Assembly (NCBI GenBank): GCA_002419285.1
Contig: DIFU01000109.1
Coordinates: 1 to 13,813 of the forward strand
Reading direction: 5' to 3'
Source of the DNA: Prolixibacteraceae bacterium UBA5740
Lineage (GTDB): Bacteria > Bacteroidota > Bacteroidia > Bacteroidales > Prolixibacteraceae
Length of the DNA: 13,813 bases
Shown here: in pieces, positions 6,632 to 12,872 of the stretch
How the letters are laid out: every line of letters begins with the position of its first letter
Numbering within the stretch: the stretch's first letter is position 1
The notes under the pieces: generated by a model
Database searches by the model: none
Seen by the model: only the letters and a program-made list of their open reading frames with translations
What the model was told of the DNA's origin: nothing
Position numbers and translations under genes: made by a program

Positions 6632-7261
6632 TTAAAAGGTAAAGCCTACTGACAGCCTGATAGAGCGGTTGGCAGCGTCACCGAAGTAATTTTGTGCATT
6701 ATCATTGGCCACTTCGGTAAGTCCCAGTTTATATCCAAATCCAATATAAATTGGATTCAGGTGGAATCGCATTCCGGCCTGTAAACCGAAATCGGTGGAT
6801 TTGAAATTATCCTTATCCAGGTCACTGATCAGGTTCAATGATGAACTTCCTGTTTTAAGGGTCGCTTCTGAACTGGCATTGGCCAGGAATGCCACATAGG
6901 GCCCCAGATGAAAGTCCACGTCCTTTGCCAGGTGATATACCAGGTTTACGGGCAATTCGATATAATCGAGTTTCAGCGATGCATCAGCCGAGTATTCCGA
7001 GGTTTCCTGCAACCAGTGGGTTCCATCGGATGAATACTGCAATTCAGGTTGGATGGAAAGATTGGTTGCAATGGGGAATCCGGCCCAAACACCTACATGG
7101 AAACCTGTTCTCAGGTTGCTGTCGTCGTTATCCTCCATGCTCAGGTTCGACAGGTTCAAACCACCTTTCACACCAAATTTCTTTTCCTGCGCTTCGGCGG
7201 CACCTCCGGTCAGGAGCGTGGCCGCCACAATTATTGCGATAAATAATGCTTTCATTTTCAT
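6632..7261 (-). CDS. Outer-membrane beta-barrel protein, PorT-like family
   Basis: A 209-residue protein with a clear signal peptide, cleaved probably after AEA (residue 24), giving a mature start QEKKFGVKGGLN. The body alternates polar and hydrophobic residues in strand-like stretches (FGVKGGLNLSNL, FHVGVWAGFPI, LSIQPELQYSS). It ends RSIRLSVGFTF, with the terminal Phe typical of barrels inserted by the BAM machinery. This matches the eight-stranded barrel type (OMP_b-brl) widespread in Bacteroidota, whose cargo or role is usually unknown. The start may instead be the Met at residue 3. It lies 65 bp after the OmpA-type lipoprotein gene with no terminator between them, so co-transcription is likely. 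That gap holds the 10-bp palindrome AGAGATCTCT (7300-7309). Confidence 0.85.
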   Translation of the reverse strand: MKMKALFIAIIVAATLLTGGAAEAQEKKFGVKGGLNLSNLSMEDNDDSNLRTGFHVGVWAGFPIATNLSIQPELQYSSDGTHWLQETSEYSADASLKLDYIELPVNLVYHLAKDVDFHLGPYVAFLANASSEATLKTGSSSLNLISDLDKDNFKSTDFGLQAGMRFHLNPIYIGFGYKLGLTEVANDNAQNYFGDAANRSIRLSVGFTF

Positions 7262-7326
7262 GATATTCTGTTTAATGTGTTAACAATGTATACGATTCAA
7301 GAGATCTCTCCCGGATAGGGAATGTA

Positions 7327-8010
7327 TTATAATTCACCCTTTTCGGCAGCTTCTTTCAGCTTTTCATCGGCAATGATGGCAATCTCGACCCGGCGATTCT
7401 GGGTCCGTCCATCCGCGGTATTGTTATCGGCAATTGGCATTGTCAAACCATGTCCAACAAGTGACATCCTGGATTCTTTCACATCGACTGACTTCAGGAA
7501 GTCGGCAACCGAACCGGCACGCTGTTCCGAAAGCTTCTGATTGTATTCGGCTGTTCCGGTGTTGTCGGTATGACCTTCGATCAACAGTTCGGTATCCGGA
7601 TATTTATTCAGGATATCAGCCATTGACCGCAGGTTCTCCCTGGCTTGGGTTTTCAGGGCAAATGAGTTGATGTCAAAGAGGATTCCCGAGTTCATGGTTA
7701 CCTTGATACCCTCTCCCACTCTTTCAACCTGGGCGCCTTCCAGTTCTTTCTCCAGCTCCTCAGCCTGTTTATCCATATACTTACCAATCAGTGCACCGGC
7801 AGTACCGCCAACGGCTGCTCCGATAATGGCTCCCTGCGCTGTGTTATCCGACTTTTTTCCGATCAGTCCGCCTAGTACGGCACCGGCTCCGGCACCCATG
7901 GCGCCACCCTTGAGGGTTTTTGTGGAGTTACAGCTTCCCATTCCGAGAACCAGAACCACCACCATCGTCCATATGGACAGTTTCCACATATTCGTTTTCA
8001 AATTTTTCAT
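7327..8010 (-). CDS. OmpA-family lipoprotein with glycine zipper
   Basis: A 227-residue outer-membrane lipoprotein precursor. The signal ends in the lipobox GMGSC with C27 lipidated. A glycine-zipper segment follows (about 35-77, Gly/Ala-rich, including GAGAGAVLGGLIG). Then comes a short charged helix and a C-terminal OmpA-like peptidoglycan-binding domain (about 105-215). That domain contains ILFDINSFAL, EGHTDNTG, LSEQRAGSVADFL and NRRVEI, all in the right order. The family ties the outer membrane to peptidoglycan, and this layout resembles YiaD-type proteins. It is the first gene of a likely two-gene unit with the beta-barrel gene. The 226-bp gap upstream shows no standard promoter but contains a 14-bp palindrome. 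Confidence 0.93.
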   Translation of the reverse strand: MKNLKTNMWKLSIWTMVVVLVLGMGSCNSTKTLKGGAMGAGAGAVLGGLIGKKSDNTAQGAIIGAAVGGTAGALIGKYMDKQAEELEKELEGAQVERVGEGIKVTMNSGILFDINSFALKTQARENLRSMADILNKYPDTELLIEGHTDNTGTAEYNQKLSEQRAGSVADFLKSVDVKESRMSLVGHGLTMPIADNNTADGRTQNRRVEIAIIADEKLKEAAEKGEL

Positions 8011-8103
8011 ATGATATAATCTTTAAAAATGGTTATACAAATTCTTATTTCATAGCATTATACCCCTTCTGGATTTCCGTTTGTAGGCTCTCCTCCATTG
8101 GAA

Positions 8104-8117
8104 ATTCCCATGGGAAT
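8104..8117. repeat. 14-bp perfect palindrome upstream of the OmpA-type gene
   Basis: ATTCCCATGGGAAT is a perfect palindrome 94 bp upstream of the OmpA-family start codon. It could be an operator for a dimeric regulator. No second copy was noticed in the window. Confidence 0.35.
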
Positions 8118-8162
8118 ATCTGTGTCTGTAATTAACATATAAACAGCAACAATCAAATCAGA

Positions 8163-8199
8163 CCAATGTTTTGATGTTTCCTGATTTTATCAGGATTGG
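8163..8199. other. Hairpin after the histidine kinase gene
   Basis: CCTGAT (8180-8185) and ATCAGG (8189-8194) form a 6-bp stem with a TTT loop. CCAAT (8163-8167) and ATTGG (8195-8199) could extend it across a one-sided bulge. There is no T-run on the minus strand, so it is at most a weak 3' structure of the kinase transcript. Confidence 0.3.
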
Positions 8200-8236
8200 C
8201 ATGTCGTATACCCTATCGGAAATGCCTTAAATGACT

Positions 8237-10696
8237 TCAGGATTTCCCGGGCTCCATATTGCTTTTAGATCCGTTTTTCTTTTGCGATTCAAAATAAACC
8301 GACTCAAAATAGCCGTTTATCTTGCGTATTTCATGCTCAATGGCACCAATGAGCTGTGCGGTTTTCTCAGTCGGCGTATTGCTGAAATCCAGGTGCTCGA
8401 GTTGCTTTAATTTGGCATAAAGTCCATCGGCCCTAAGGTGCTTAACCGGTGACGCCATTTTATGGGCAGCATTCGACATGGCATCAAAATCCTGGATCCT
8501 GAATGCTTCATTCAATTCAGTAACCCCTTTGCCGGTCGACTGAATAAAGATCTGGATCATTTCTAGGAAAAACTCCCGGTTCCCGTCGGTCATTCGTTGG
8601 AGTTCAGCCAAATCAACATCCGGACTTCCATTGGAGGAGATCTTTTGCGCTTTGGCGGCTCCGGCAGTTTCGAGGGGTACCGTGGTACCAACACAACGGT
8701 TCAGCACAGAGGTAAGCTGTTCTTCGGTAAAAGGTTTGGAGAGTACAGCCATCATGCCTGCAATTTTGCTCTTGTCTCTTTCTTCCTGACCCGAAGTTGC
8801 CGTCAGGGCAATGATCTTAATATTAGCCCTTAATTTCAATATTTCCTTTGAGGCAGTGTAACCGTCCATGCCGGGCATTCTCACATCCATCAATACAATA
8901 TCGTATGATGAATCAGAGACCTTCCTGACAGCATCCAGTCCATCGACCGCTTCGTCAAAACGCACGCCCCACTTGTTAAGGATCATTGAAAGGACATACC
9001 GGTTGTAAGGCTCGTCATCGACCACCAGGATTCTTTTCTTTAAAAGGTCAGGTAAAGGCATTACCTCCCGCTTTTCCCTATTTTGGGCAGCTTCCCGGTT
9101 TCCGGCAGTATAAGGAATGGTAAATTCAACAGTGGTGCCCTTTCCCGGAGAGCTGGTCAATGACACATTCCCTCCCTGGATTTCTGCCAGTTTCCTGACA
9201 ATGGGAAGGCCGAGGCCGGTCCCACGGTGCCGTGCAGGATCATTGGCCGACGATTGTACAAATTCCTCAAAAACTTTGTCCACTTCTGCGACAGGAATTC
9301 CCGCCCCCGTATCCGTGACTTTCACCTTAAACAGATACTTTTCTGAATCCCTGGTCACATCGGCTTCCAGGGTAATCCTGCCGGTTTCCGTAAACTTCAA
9401 TGCGTTACTCAACAGGTTCAGGACCATCTGTTTCAGCCTCACAGGATCGCCCAGCAGGGCTTCCGGCACTTCGTTGCTTTTGAGATATCGCAGTTCCAGA
9501 TTCTTGGTCCGGGCATCAGGCCTAACCAGTTCAATGGCTTCGGCAAGTATCTCGTCGGGATTGAAATCAACCGGGTGTAATGTTATCATGCCTGCATGGA
9601 TCCGGGCCAGATCAACGGTGTCATTCACCAGGCTATACAGGTGTTTTGAAGAGTTCCTGACGATGGTCAGTTCTTCCTTGGCCTGCTTATCCAGGTCACG
9701 TTGCAGCATCTGTTCAGTTATTCCATATATGGCATTCAAGGGAGTTTTCATCTCATGACTTACGTTTGCTATGAATAGCTCTTTGGTGCGGGCCAGTTCT
9801 TCGGCCCCGGCTTTTGCCTTTAAAAGCAGTTTTTGGGTTTCGCTGTTTTTGCGTAAAAAACGGAAGAGCAGGAAAAGGATAGACATCACAAGCAGTACCA
9901 CAAAGATGCCCAGAAGGGTAATCCTGTTTTTTGTCGTGATGGCCAGCTTATCGGCTTCTGCCGTATTTTTCTCGAGTCGCTTCTTCTCCATATACTCCAG
10001 CATACCTGTCAACTGCGACATCTTGTTGGTCAAATCCTGGTTTGCCTCAATCAGTTCGGCTTCCCTGGTTTTCAGCCGTTCAAGGTTTGCCTCGATCTGC
10101 CGTTGAGCCTTCATAAACTCATTTCTGATATCTTCGGCAGCAGCAGCAGGGACTACAGACTCCTCCGGGACCTCTTCCTTCTGCCTTTTGAAAAGCCGGG
10201 CCAGAAAATTCCTCTTTTCAGGTTCTGCCACCAGGGTGTCCTGACTAACCTCAGGCAACTTTCCCAGAACATCATTGATCCGGATGGTTTCGTCCGAGGC
10301 TGACAAATGGATATCCAGAATCTCGTTCCAGACTATCAAACGCCGCAACGACAGTGAGCGAAGGGAATCCAGCAGCTCCCGGTCAAAATTGCTGACCGGG
10401 GCTACCTGGACCAAATATTGCAGCTGATCTACCATTGTATCATTCTTGGCCTGATACTCTCCCAGATAGGATTCATTGCCTGAGAGGATAAAAAGGCGGG
10501 CCTGATTCTCTATCTCCGGAAATTCATTCACAATCCGGTCAATCACCACCAACGCAGGATCTGTCTGCGACTGCTGGTGCACCACGTTTACCAGTCCGGC
10601 AAGGCTTCGGAAAAAATAATATCCCGAGAAGACCACAGCCACAATAATCACGATGGCCAGAAAAATGGATTGTATTTCGATCCGGAGCTTTTTCAT
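8237..10696 (-). CDS. Hybrid sensor histidine kinase with receiver and HPt domains
   Basis: An 819-residue inner-membrane kinase. TM1 spans about 11-31. A periplasmic all-helical sensor (about 32-258) begins like a CHASE3 domain (EIENQARLFILSGNESYLGEY). After a Pro/Glu/Ala-rich linker it ends in a coiled coil (about 190-245). TM2 spans about 259-281. HisKA has the phospho-acceptor H314 in NVSHEMKTPL. HATPase has the N box around N427-N431 and the G boxes DTGAGIP and GTGLGL. The receiver has phospho-acceptor D604 in VLMDVRMPGMDG and K654. The C-terminal HPt has H745 in AAHKMASPVKHL, close to the AHKM-x-P form frequent in Bacteroidota HPts. The chain H314 to D604 to H745 is thus complete, and the output must be an external regulator. 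It follows the small beta-barrel gene after 44 bp without a terminator, so the two probably share an operon. Confidence 0.96.
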   Translation of the reverse strand: MKKLRIEIQSIFLAIVIIVAVVFSGYYFFRSLAGLVNVVHQQSQTDPALVVIDRIVNEFPEIENQARLFILSGNESYLGEYQAKNDTMVDQLQYLVQVAPVSNFDRELLDSLRSLSLRRLIVWNEILDIHLSASDETIRINDVLGKLPEVSQDTLVAEPEKRNFLARLFKRQKEEVPEESVVPAAAAEDIRNEFMKAQRQIEANLERLKTREAELIEANQDLTNKMSQLTGMLEYMEKKRLEKNTAEADKLAITTKNRITLLGIFVVLLVMSILFLLFRFLRKNSETQKLLLKAKAGAEELARTKELFIANVSHEMKTPLNAIYGITEQMLQRDLDKQAKEELTIVRNSSKHLYSLVNDTVDLARIHAGMITLHPVDFNPDEILAEAIELVRPDARTKNLELRYLKSNEVPEALLGDPVRLKQMVLNLLSNALKFTETGRITLEADVTRDSEKYLFKVKVTDTGAGIPVAEVDKVFEEFVQSSANDPARHRGTGLGLPIVRKLAEIQGGNVSLTSSPGKGTTVEFTIPYTAGNREAAQNREKREVMPLPDLLKKRILVVDDEPYNRYVLSMILNKWGVRFDEAVDGLDAVRKVSDSSYDIVLMDVRMPGMDGYTASKEILKLRANIKIIALTATSGQEERDKSKIAGMMAVLSKPFTEEQLTSVLNRCVGTTVPLETAGAAKAQKISSNGSPDVDLAELQRMTDGNREFFLEMIQIFIQSTGKGVTELNEAFRIQDFDAMSNAAHKMASPVKHLRADGLYAKLKQLEHLDFSNTPTEKTAQLIGAIEHEIRKINGYFESVYFESQKKNGSKSNMEPGKS

Positions 10697-10740
10697 ATCT
10701 TAAAAATAACAAAAACTGATGGCTTTTTGCTCATGGGTCA

Positions 10741-11235
10741 TTAGAAATGAATCCTGATTGACAGTCCGACGTCATCAACCCAGAGGCCGGTATAATTCAC
10801 CAGGTTGAGCATGGGTTTCCAGTCGACCGACAAGTTAATCGGCACTTCACTGAAGGAGTACTCCAACCCTAAAATTCCATCAACACCCAATGCAGTATAA
10901 TTTCCATCATCATCATACCAAGGGTGATTGTATCTGTCTACATCCCAAAAACCGACATGTCCTCCGACCCCGTAATAGAGATTGAATCCGCGGTTGTTGA
11001 AAACATTGTGGTGCCATTCATACAATCCCGAAAAAATAAATCCATGCCAGCGGGTCGAAAGAATCCCTTCAAAAGCGCCTGTTGAATTCACAAACTGTTT
11101 AAAGGTGATACCGGCAGTTGGTCCCAAACGAACCCCGATTGCCGTGTTGTAGTTCTTTTGTGCGTGTGTTACGGTGACAGCCGAAAGGATTATCAATGCT
11201 GTCATTATCAAAAGTCGTATTGTTCTCATTTCCAT
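10741..11235 (-). CDS. Small outer-membrane beta-barrel protein of unknown function
   Basis: A 164-residue precursor with a signal peptide cleaved probably after THA (residue 25). The mature protein begins QKNYNTAIGVRLG. Strand-like segments alternate with Gly/Asn/Asp turns, and the last strand, GLSIRIHF, ends in Phe as in BAM-inserted barrels. Motifs include GLEYSFSEVPINLSVDWKP, which I associate with a conserved but uncharacterised Bacteroidota barrel family. The Met at residue 3 (position 11229) is an alternative start. The gene precedes the hybrid kinase by 44 bp. A sigma-54-type promoter and two repeated palindromes lie just upstream. Being co-expressed with a sensor suggests an envelope-monitoring or stress-related role, which is inference. 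Confidence 0.85.
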   Translation of the reverse strand: MEMRTIRLLIMTALIILSAVTVTHAQKNYNTAIGVRLGPTAGITFKQFVNSTGAFEGILSTRWHGFIFSGLYEWHHNVFNNRGFNLYYGVGGHVGFWDVDRYNHPWYDDDGNYTALGVDGILGLEYSFSEVPINLSVDWKPMLNLVNYTGLWVDDVGLSIRIHF

Positions 11236-11259
11236 TTATTTTTTGATTCGCCATCTTCA

Positions 11260-11277
11260 ATGCAAACCCGATACCAA
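11260..11277 (-). promoter_or_regulatory. Candidate sigma-54 (-24/-12) promoter of the beta-barrel/kinase operon
   Basis: The minus strand reads TTGGTATCGGGTTTGCAT. It contains the TGG of the -24 element and TTTGCA of the -12 element, with the required ten bases between GG and GC. It differs from the full consensus only at the less conserved CACG positions. The inferred transcript start is about 11250, 15-21 nt before the two possible start codons. I see no TAnnTTTG element here. An intact sigma-54 activator is encoded about 4.8 kb away. Confidence 0.45.
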
Positions 11278-11290
11278 TGGAAATAACAAA

Positions 11291-11307
11291 CACTATCAAA
11301 TTGATAA
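11291..11307. promoter_or_regulatory. Operator-like palindrome, proximal copy
   Basis: On the minus strand it reads TTATCAATTTGATAGTG, with the palindromic core TATCA-N3-TGATA. It is centred about 50 bp upstream of the inferred sigma-54 transcript start. It matches the distal copy at 16 of 17 positions, the flanking GTG included. Confidence 0.5.
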
Positions 11308-11340
11308 TAACTACATTATGAAGCAATTACAAAAAACGTG

Positions 11341-11357
11341 CACTATCAAAATGATAA
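11341..11357. promoter_or_regulatory. Operator-like palindrome, distal copy
   Basis: On the minus strand it reads TTATCATTTTGATAGTG, exactly 50 bp from the proximal copy. It is centred about 100 bp upstream of the inferred start, within the range usual for enhancer sites of NtrC-type activators. The conserved GTG flank shows the repeat goes beyond the palindrome itself. Confidence 0.5.
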
Positions 11358-11514
11358 AGAATTCTCAAATAACATTTTGGGAAAGCGCACTCCTGAAGGC
11401 TCCCAAATGCCTTGATTTTATATGACTGTGTTGTTTCCTAAACGAATAATTACCACATTTTGTATGCAGACTGTCAATTTATATTTGAGATATGAAGCCA
11501 AAATATCTGAAGGG

Positions 11515-11547
11515 GAAATGAGAAAAGGACTGTTTCCAGTCCTTTTC
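11515..11547 (-). terminator. Intrinsic terminator after the acidic-protein gene
   Basis: An 11-bp perfect stem, GAAAAGGACTG (11522-11532) with CAGTCCTTTTC (11537-11547), has a 4-nt loop. It lies 10 bp after the stop codon. The minus-strand tail TTTTCTCATTT is moderately T-rich. Confidence 0.75.
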
Positions 11548-11557
11548 CACTATATTT

Positions 11558-11929
11558 TTAATAGTCATCATCTCCATCATCCTCTTCCGGTTCATCCAAC
11601 GGTTCATCCTCCTCTTCCTCTTCGGCGGAAAACTCAAGTTCGGGATACTTATCCTCATACTCTTCCCTGACATGATCCTTCAGGAATCCGTCATCATCGT
11701 AATCATCGTCATCCTCAATGATGCGTTCCGCTTCACTGAGGGTCATCCTGATGAGATAATACTTATCGTCGGTCTCAAATGGAAGTGCACTCACATTTTT
11801 GCCATCCTTGTCAAAATAGTAAATCAGATGGTCACTGAATCCGGTGGGATATACCAACTTGATCTGTTCCTGAATGGAAGGATCCAGTTTGTCGTAATCT
11901 TTGATCACCCTCGGTTTGCTCTGGTTCAT
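11558..11929 (-). CDS. Small acidic protein of unknown function
   Basis: A 123-residue soluble protein with two parts. The N-terminal part (about 1-70) looks folded, with IQEQIKLVYPTGFSDHLIYYF and SALPFETDDKYYLIRM. From residue 72 on, 31 of 52 residues are Asp or Glu and only 3 are Lys or Arg, ending in EEDDGDDDY. I recall similar proteins in many Bacteroidota, without a characterised function. A folded head with an acidic tail recalls the delta subunit of Firmicutes RNA polymerase and nucleic-acid mimics, but no sequence homology is claimed. No export signal is present. The gene has its own terminator, and the 232-bp gap upstream contains phased A-tracts. A near-promoter TACCTTTTG lies about 20 bp before the ATG, one base too long for TAnnTTTG. 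Confidence 0.8.
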   Translation of the reverse strand: MNQSKPRVIKDYDKLDPSIQEQIKLVYPTGFSDHLIYYFDKDGKNVSALPFETDDKYYLIRMTLSEAERIIEDDDDYDDDGFLKDHVREEYEDKYPELEFSAEEEEEDEPLDEPEEDDGDDDY

Positions 11930-12039
11930 ATTTGGATTTTTTTTAACAACAAAAGGTATTTTTTCAACTTAAAATAGGCATCCGGAGGCCTGAATTCACG
12001 GGGTGAAAATAGAAACTTTTTTATAAAAAACAGGGTAAA

Positions 12040-12059
12040 GCAAAAAAAAGCAAAAAAAA
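12040..12059. repeat. Phased A-tracts (GCAAAAAAAA twice)
   Basis: Two identical 10-bp units, each GC plus eight A, stand in direct repeat. Further tracts of six T (12017-12022) and six A (12025-12030) lie next to them. A spacing of one helical turn makes intrinsic DNA bending likely, 111-130 bp upstream of the acidic-protein gene. Confidence 0.6.
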
Positions 12060-12161
12060 TTGTCATACTATCACACAAGGCGAACATATTTAAACCGGCA
12101 ACTGTCATTCCATAAAGGATTTCCTGTCCCAATAAGCTTCAGTCGCCTACTGTATGGTAGA

Positions 12162-12872
12162 TCAATGTCGCTTTTTCGATGTGTTTCTGAGAATTCTTCC
12201 ATAAATACAGTTCTCATCGTCGCAAAGAAGGCATTGGTAACCTTTCCGTTTCATTTTAGCCCCAATCCCTGCAATTCCGCTCACCGATTTTATGGGACTC
12301 ATCAGGGATGTCTCACTCAGTGTGATGCCGCAAAATCCGGCCGGGAAGAGGGAAAACAACTTTTGCTGTTCGGCAATGTCCCAGTTGCAATAACCCGGAC
12401 TGTATGGATCGGATAACCGAAAACCTTCCTGTGCGACTTCTGGTTCCAAAACATCCAGCAGCCGTTCGGCGGCCTTTTCGGCAACTACCGACCCCAGAAC
12501 GTCGAAGACATAGCTTTCAACAGTTTCGTCCTTTGCCGACAATTGCTTTACCTGATCACTGATTGCATGACCTGCAGTTGCAACAAACAAGATCACATCA
12601 GTTGCCTTAGCGATCTGGTTGTAAACAATCCGACCCGGTGAAAAGAGCTTATCCCCTACATGGATGGTGTGGTCTTCCTTCCGGAAATGAGGATTCGCAA
12701 ATCTCCGGTACCCAGCCTTGATTTTACAAAGATCAGGGCCCTGAAAGATCGCATCCCCCATATATTGCCTGAAAGGTTCGGGATAGTCACCCTCATCGAA
12801 TCCCATCATGACCCCCAGGTCGGCAGGAGTGATTCCCAGTTCATTAAAAGAAAATTCGAAGGAACTCATCAT
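12162..12872 (-). CDS. Stand-alone protein related to the methionine synthase (MetH) reactivation domain
   Basis: A 236-residue soluble protein resembling the activation domain of cobalamin-dependent methionine synthase. In MetH that domain binds S-adenosylmethionine and remethylates inactive cob(II)alamin. Visible family features are VGDKLFSPG (about 72-80), ILFVATAGHAI (94-104), YVFDVLGSVVAEKAAERL (121-138), YSPGYCNW (157-164) and ITLSETSLMSPIKSVSGIAGIG (183-204). A C-x2-C-x4-C tail follows (C214, C217, C222), as seen in anaerobe-type stand-alone versions. The other MetH domains are absent from the window. The frame is open further upstream, but that part overlaps the hydrolase gene. The ATG at 12872 overlaps the hydrolase TGA as ATGA, indicating translational coupling. 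Its partner corrinoid protein is not visible. Confidence 0.85.
   Translation of the reverse strand: MMSSFEFSFNELGITPADLGVMMGFDEGDYPEPFRQYMGDAIFQGPDLCKIKAGYRRFANPHFRKEDHTIHVGDKLFSPGRIVYNQIAKATDVILFVATAGHAISDQVKQLSAKDETVESYVFDVLGSVVAEKAAERLLDVLEPEVAQEGFRLSDPYSPGYCNWDIAEQQKLFSLFPAGFCGITLSETSLMSPIKSVSGIAGIGAKMKRKGYQCLLCDDENCIYGRILRNTSKKRH

Larger units (their letters stand above)
11236..11557. other. 322-bp gap: regulatory region and terminator
   Basis: This is the only stretch over 300 bp without a gene. Its left part is the promoter region of the beta-barrel/kinase operon, with a sigma-54-like element and two palindromic sites. Its right end is the terminator of the acidic-protein gene. The 150 bp in between (about 11360-11510) are AT-rich and I see no feature there. 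Confidence 0.7.

Noticed and set aside
9117..9758. 213-codon plus-strand reading frame
   Set aside because: It lies antisense within the histidine kinase gene, whose conserved motifs fix the minus-strand frame. The plus frame gives Ser/Arg-rich low-quality protein.
12098..12112. TGGAATGACAGTTGC on the minus strand, matching the GG-N10-GC spacing of sigma-54 promoters
   Set aside because: It lies about 170 bp from the next gene, with no repeated operator site nearby. One or two such matches are expected by chance in a window of this size.
11926..12132. 68-codon minus-strand frame overlapping the acidic-protein start by ATGA, with a hydrophobic segment
   Set aside because: Its Phe and Lys content comes from the poly-A/poly-T tracts in the DNA, and there is no ribosome binding site. 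The ATGA overlap is probably chance.
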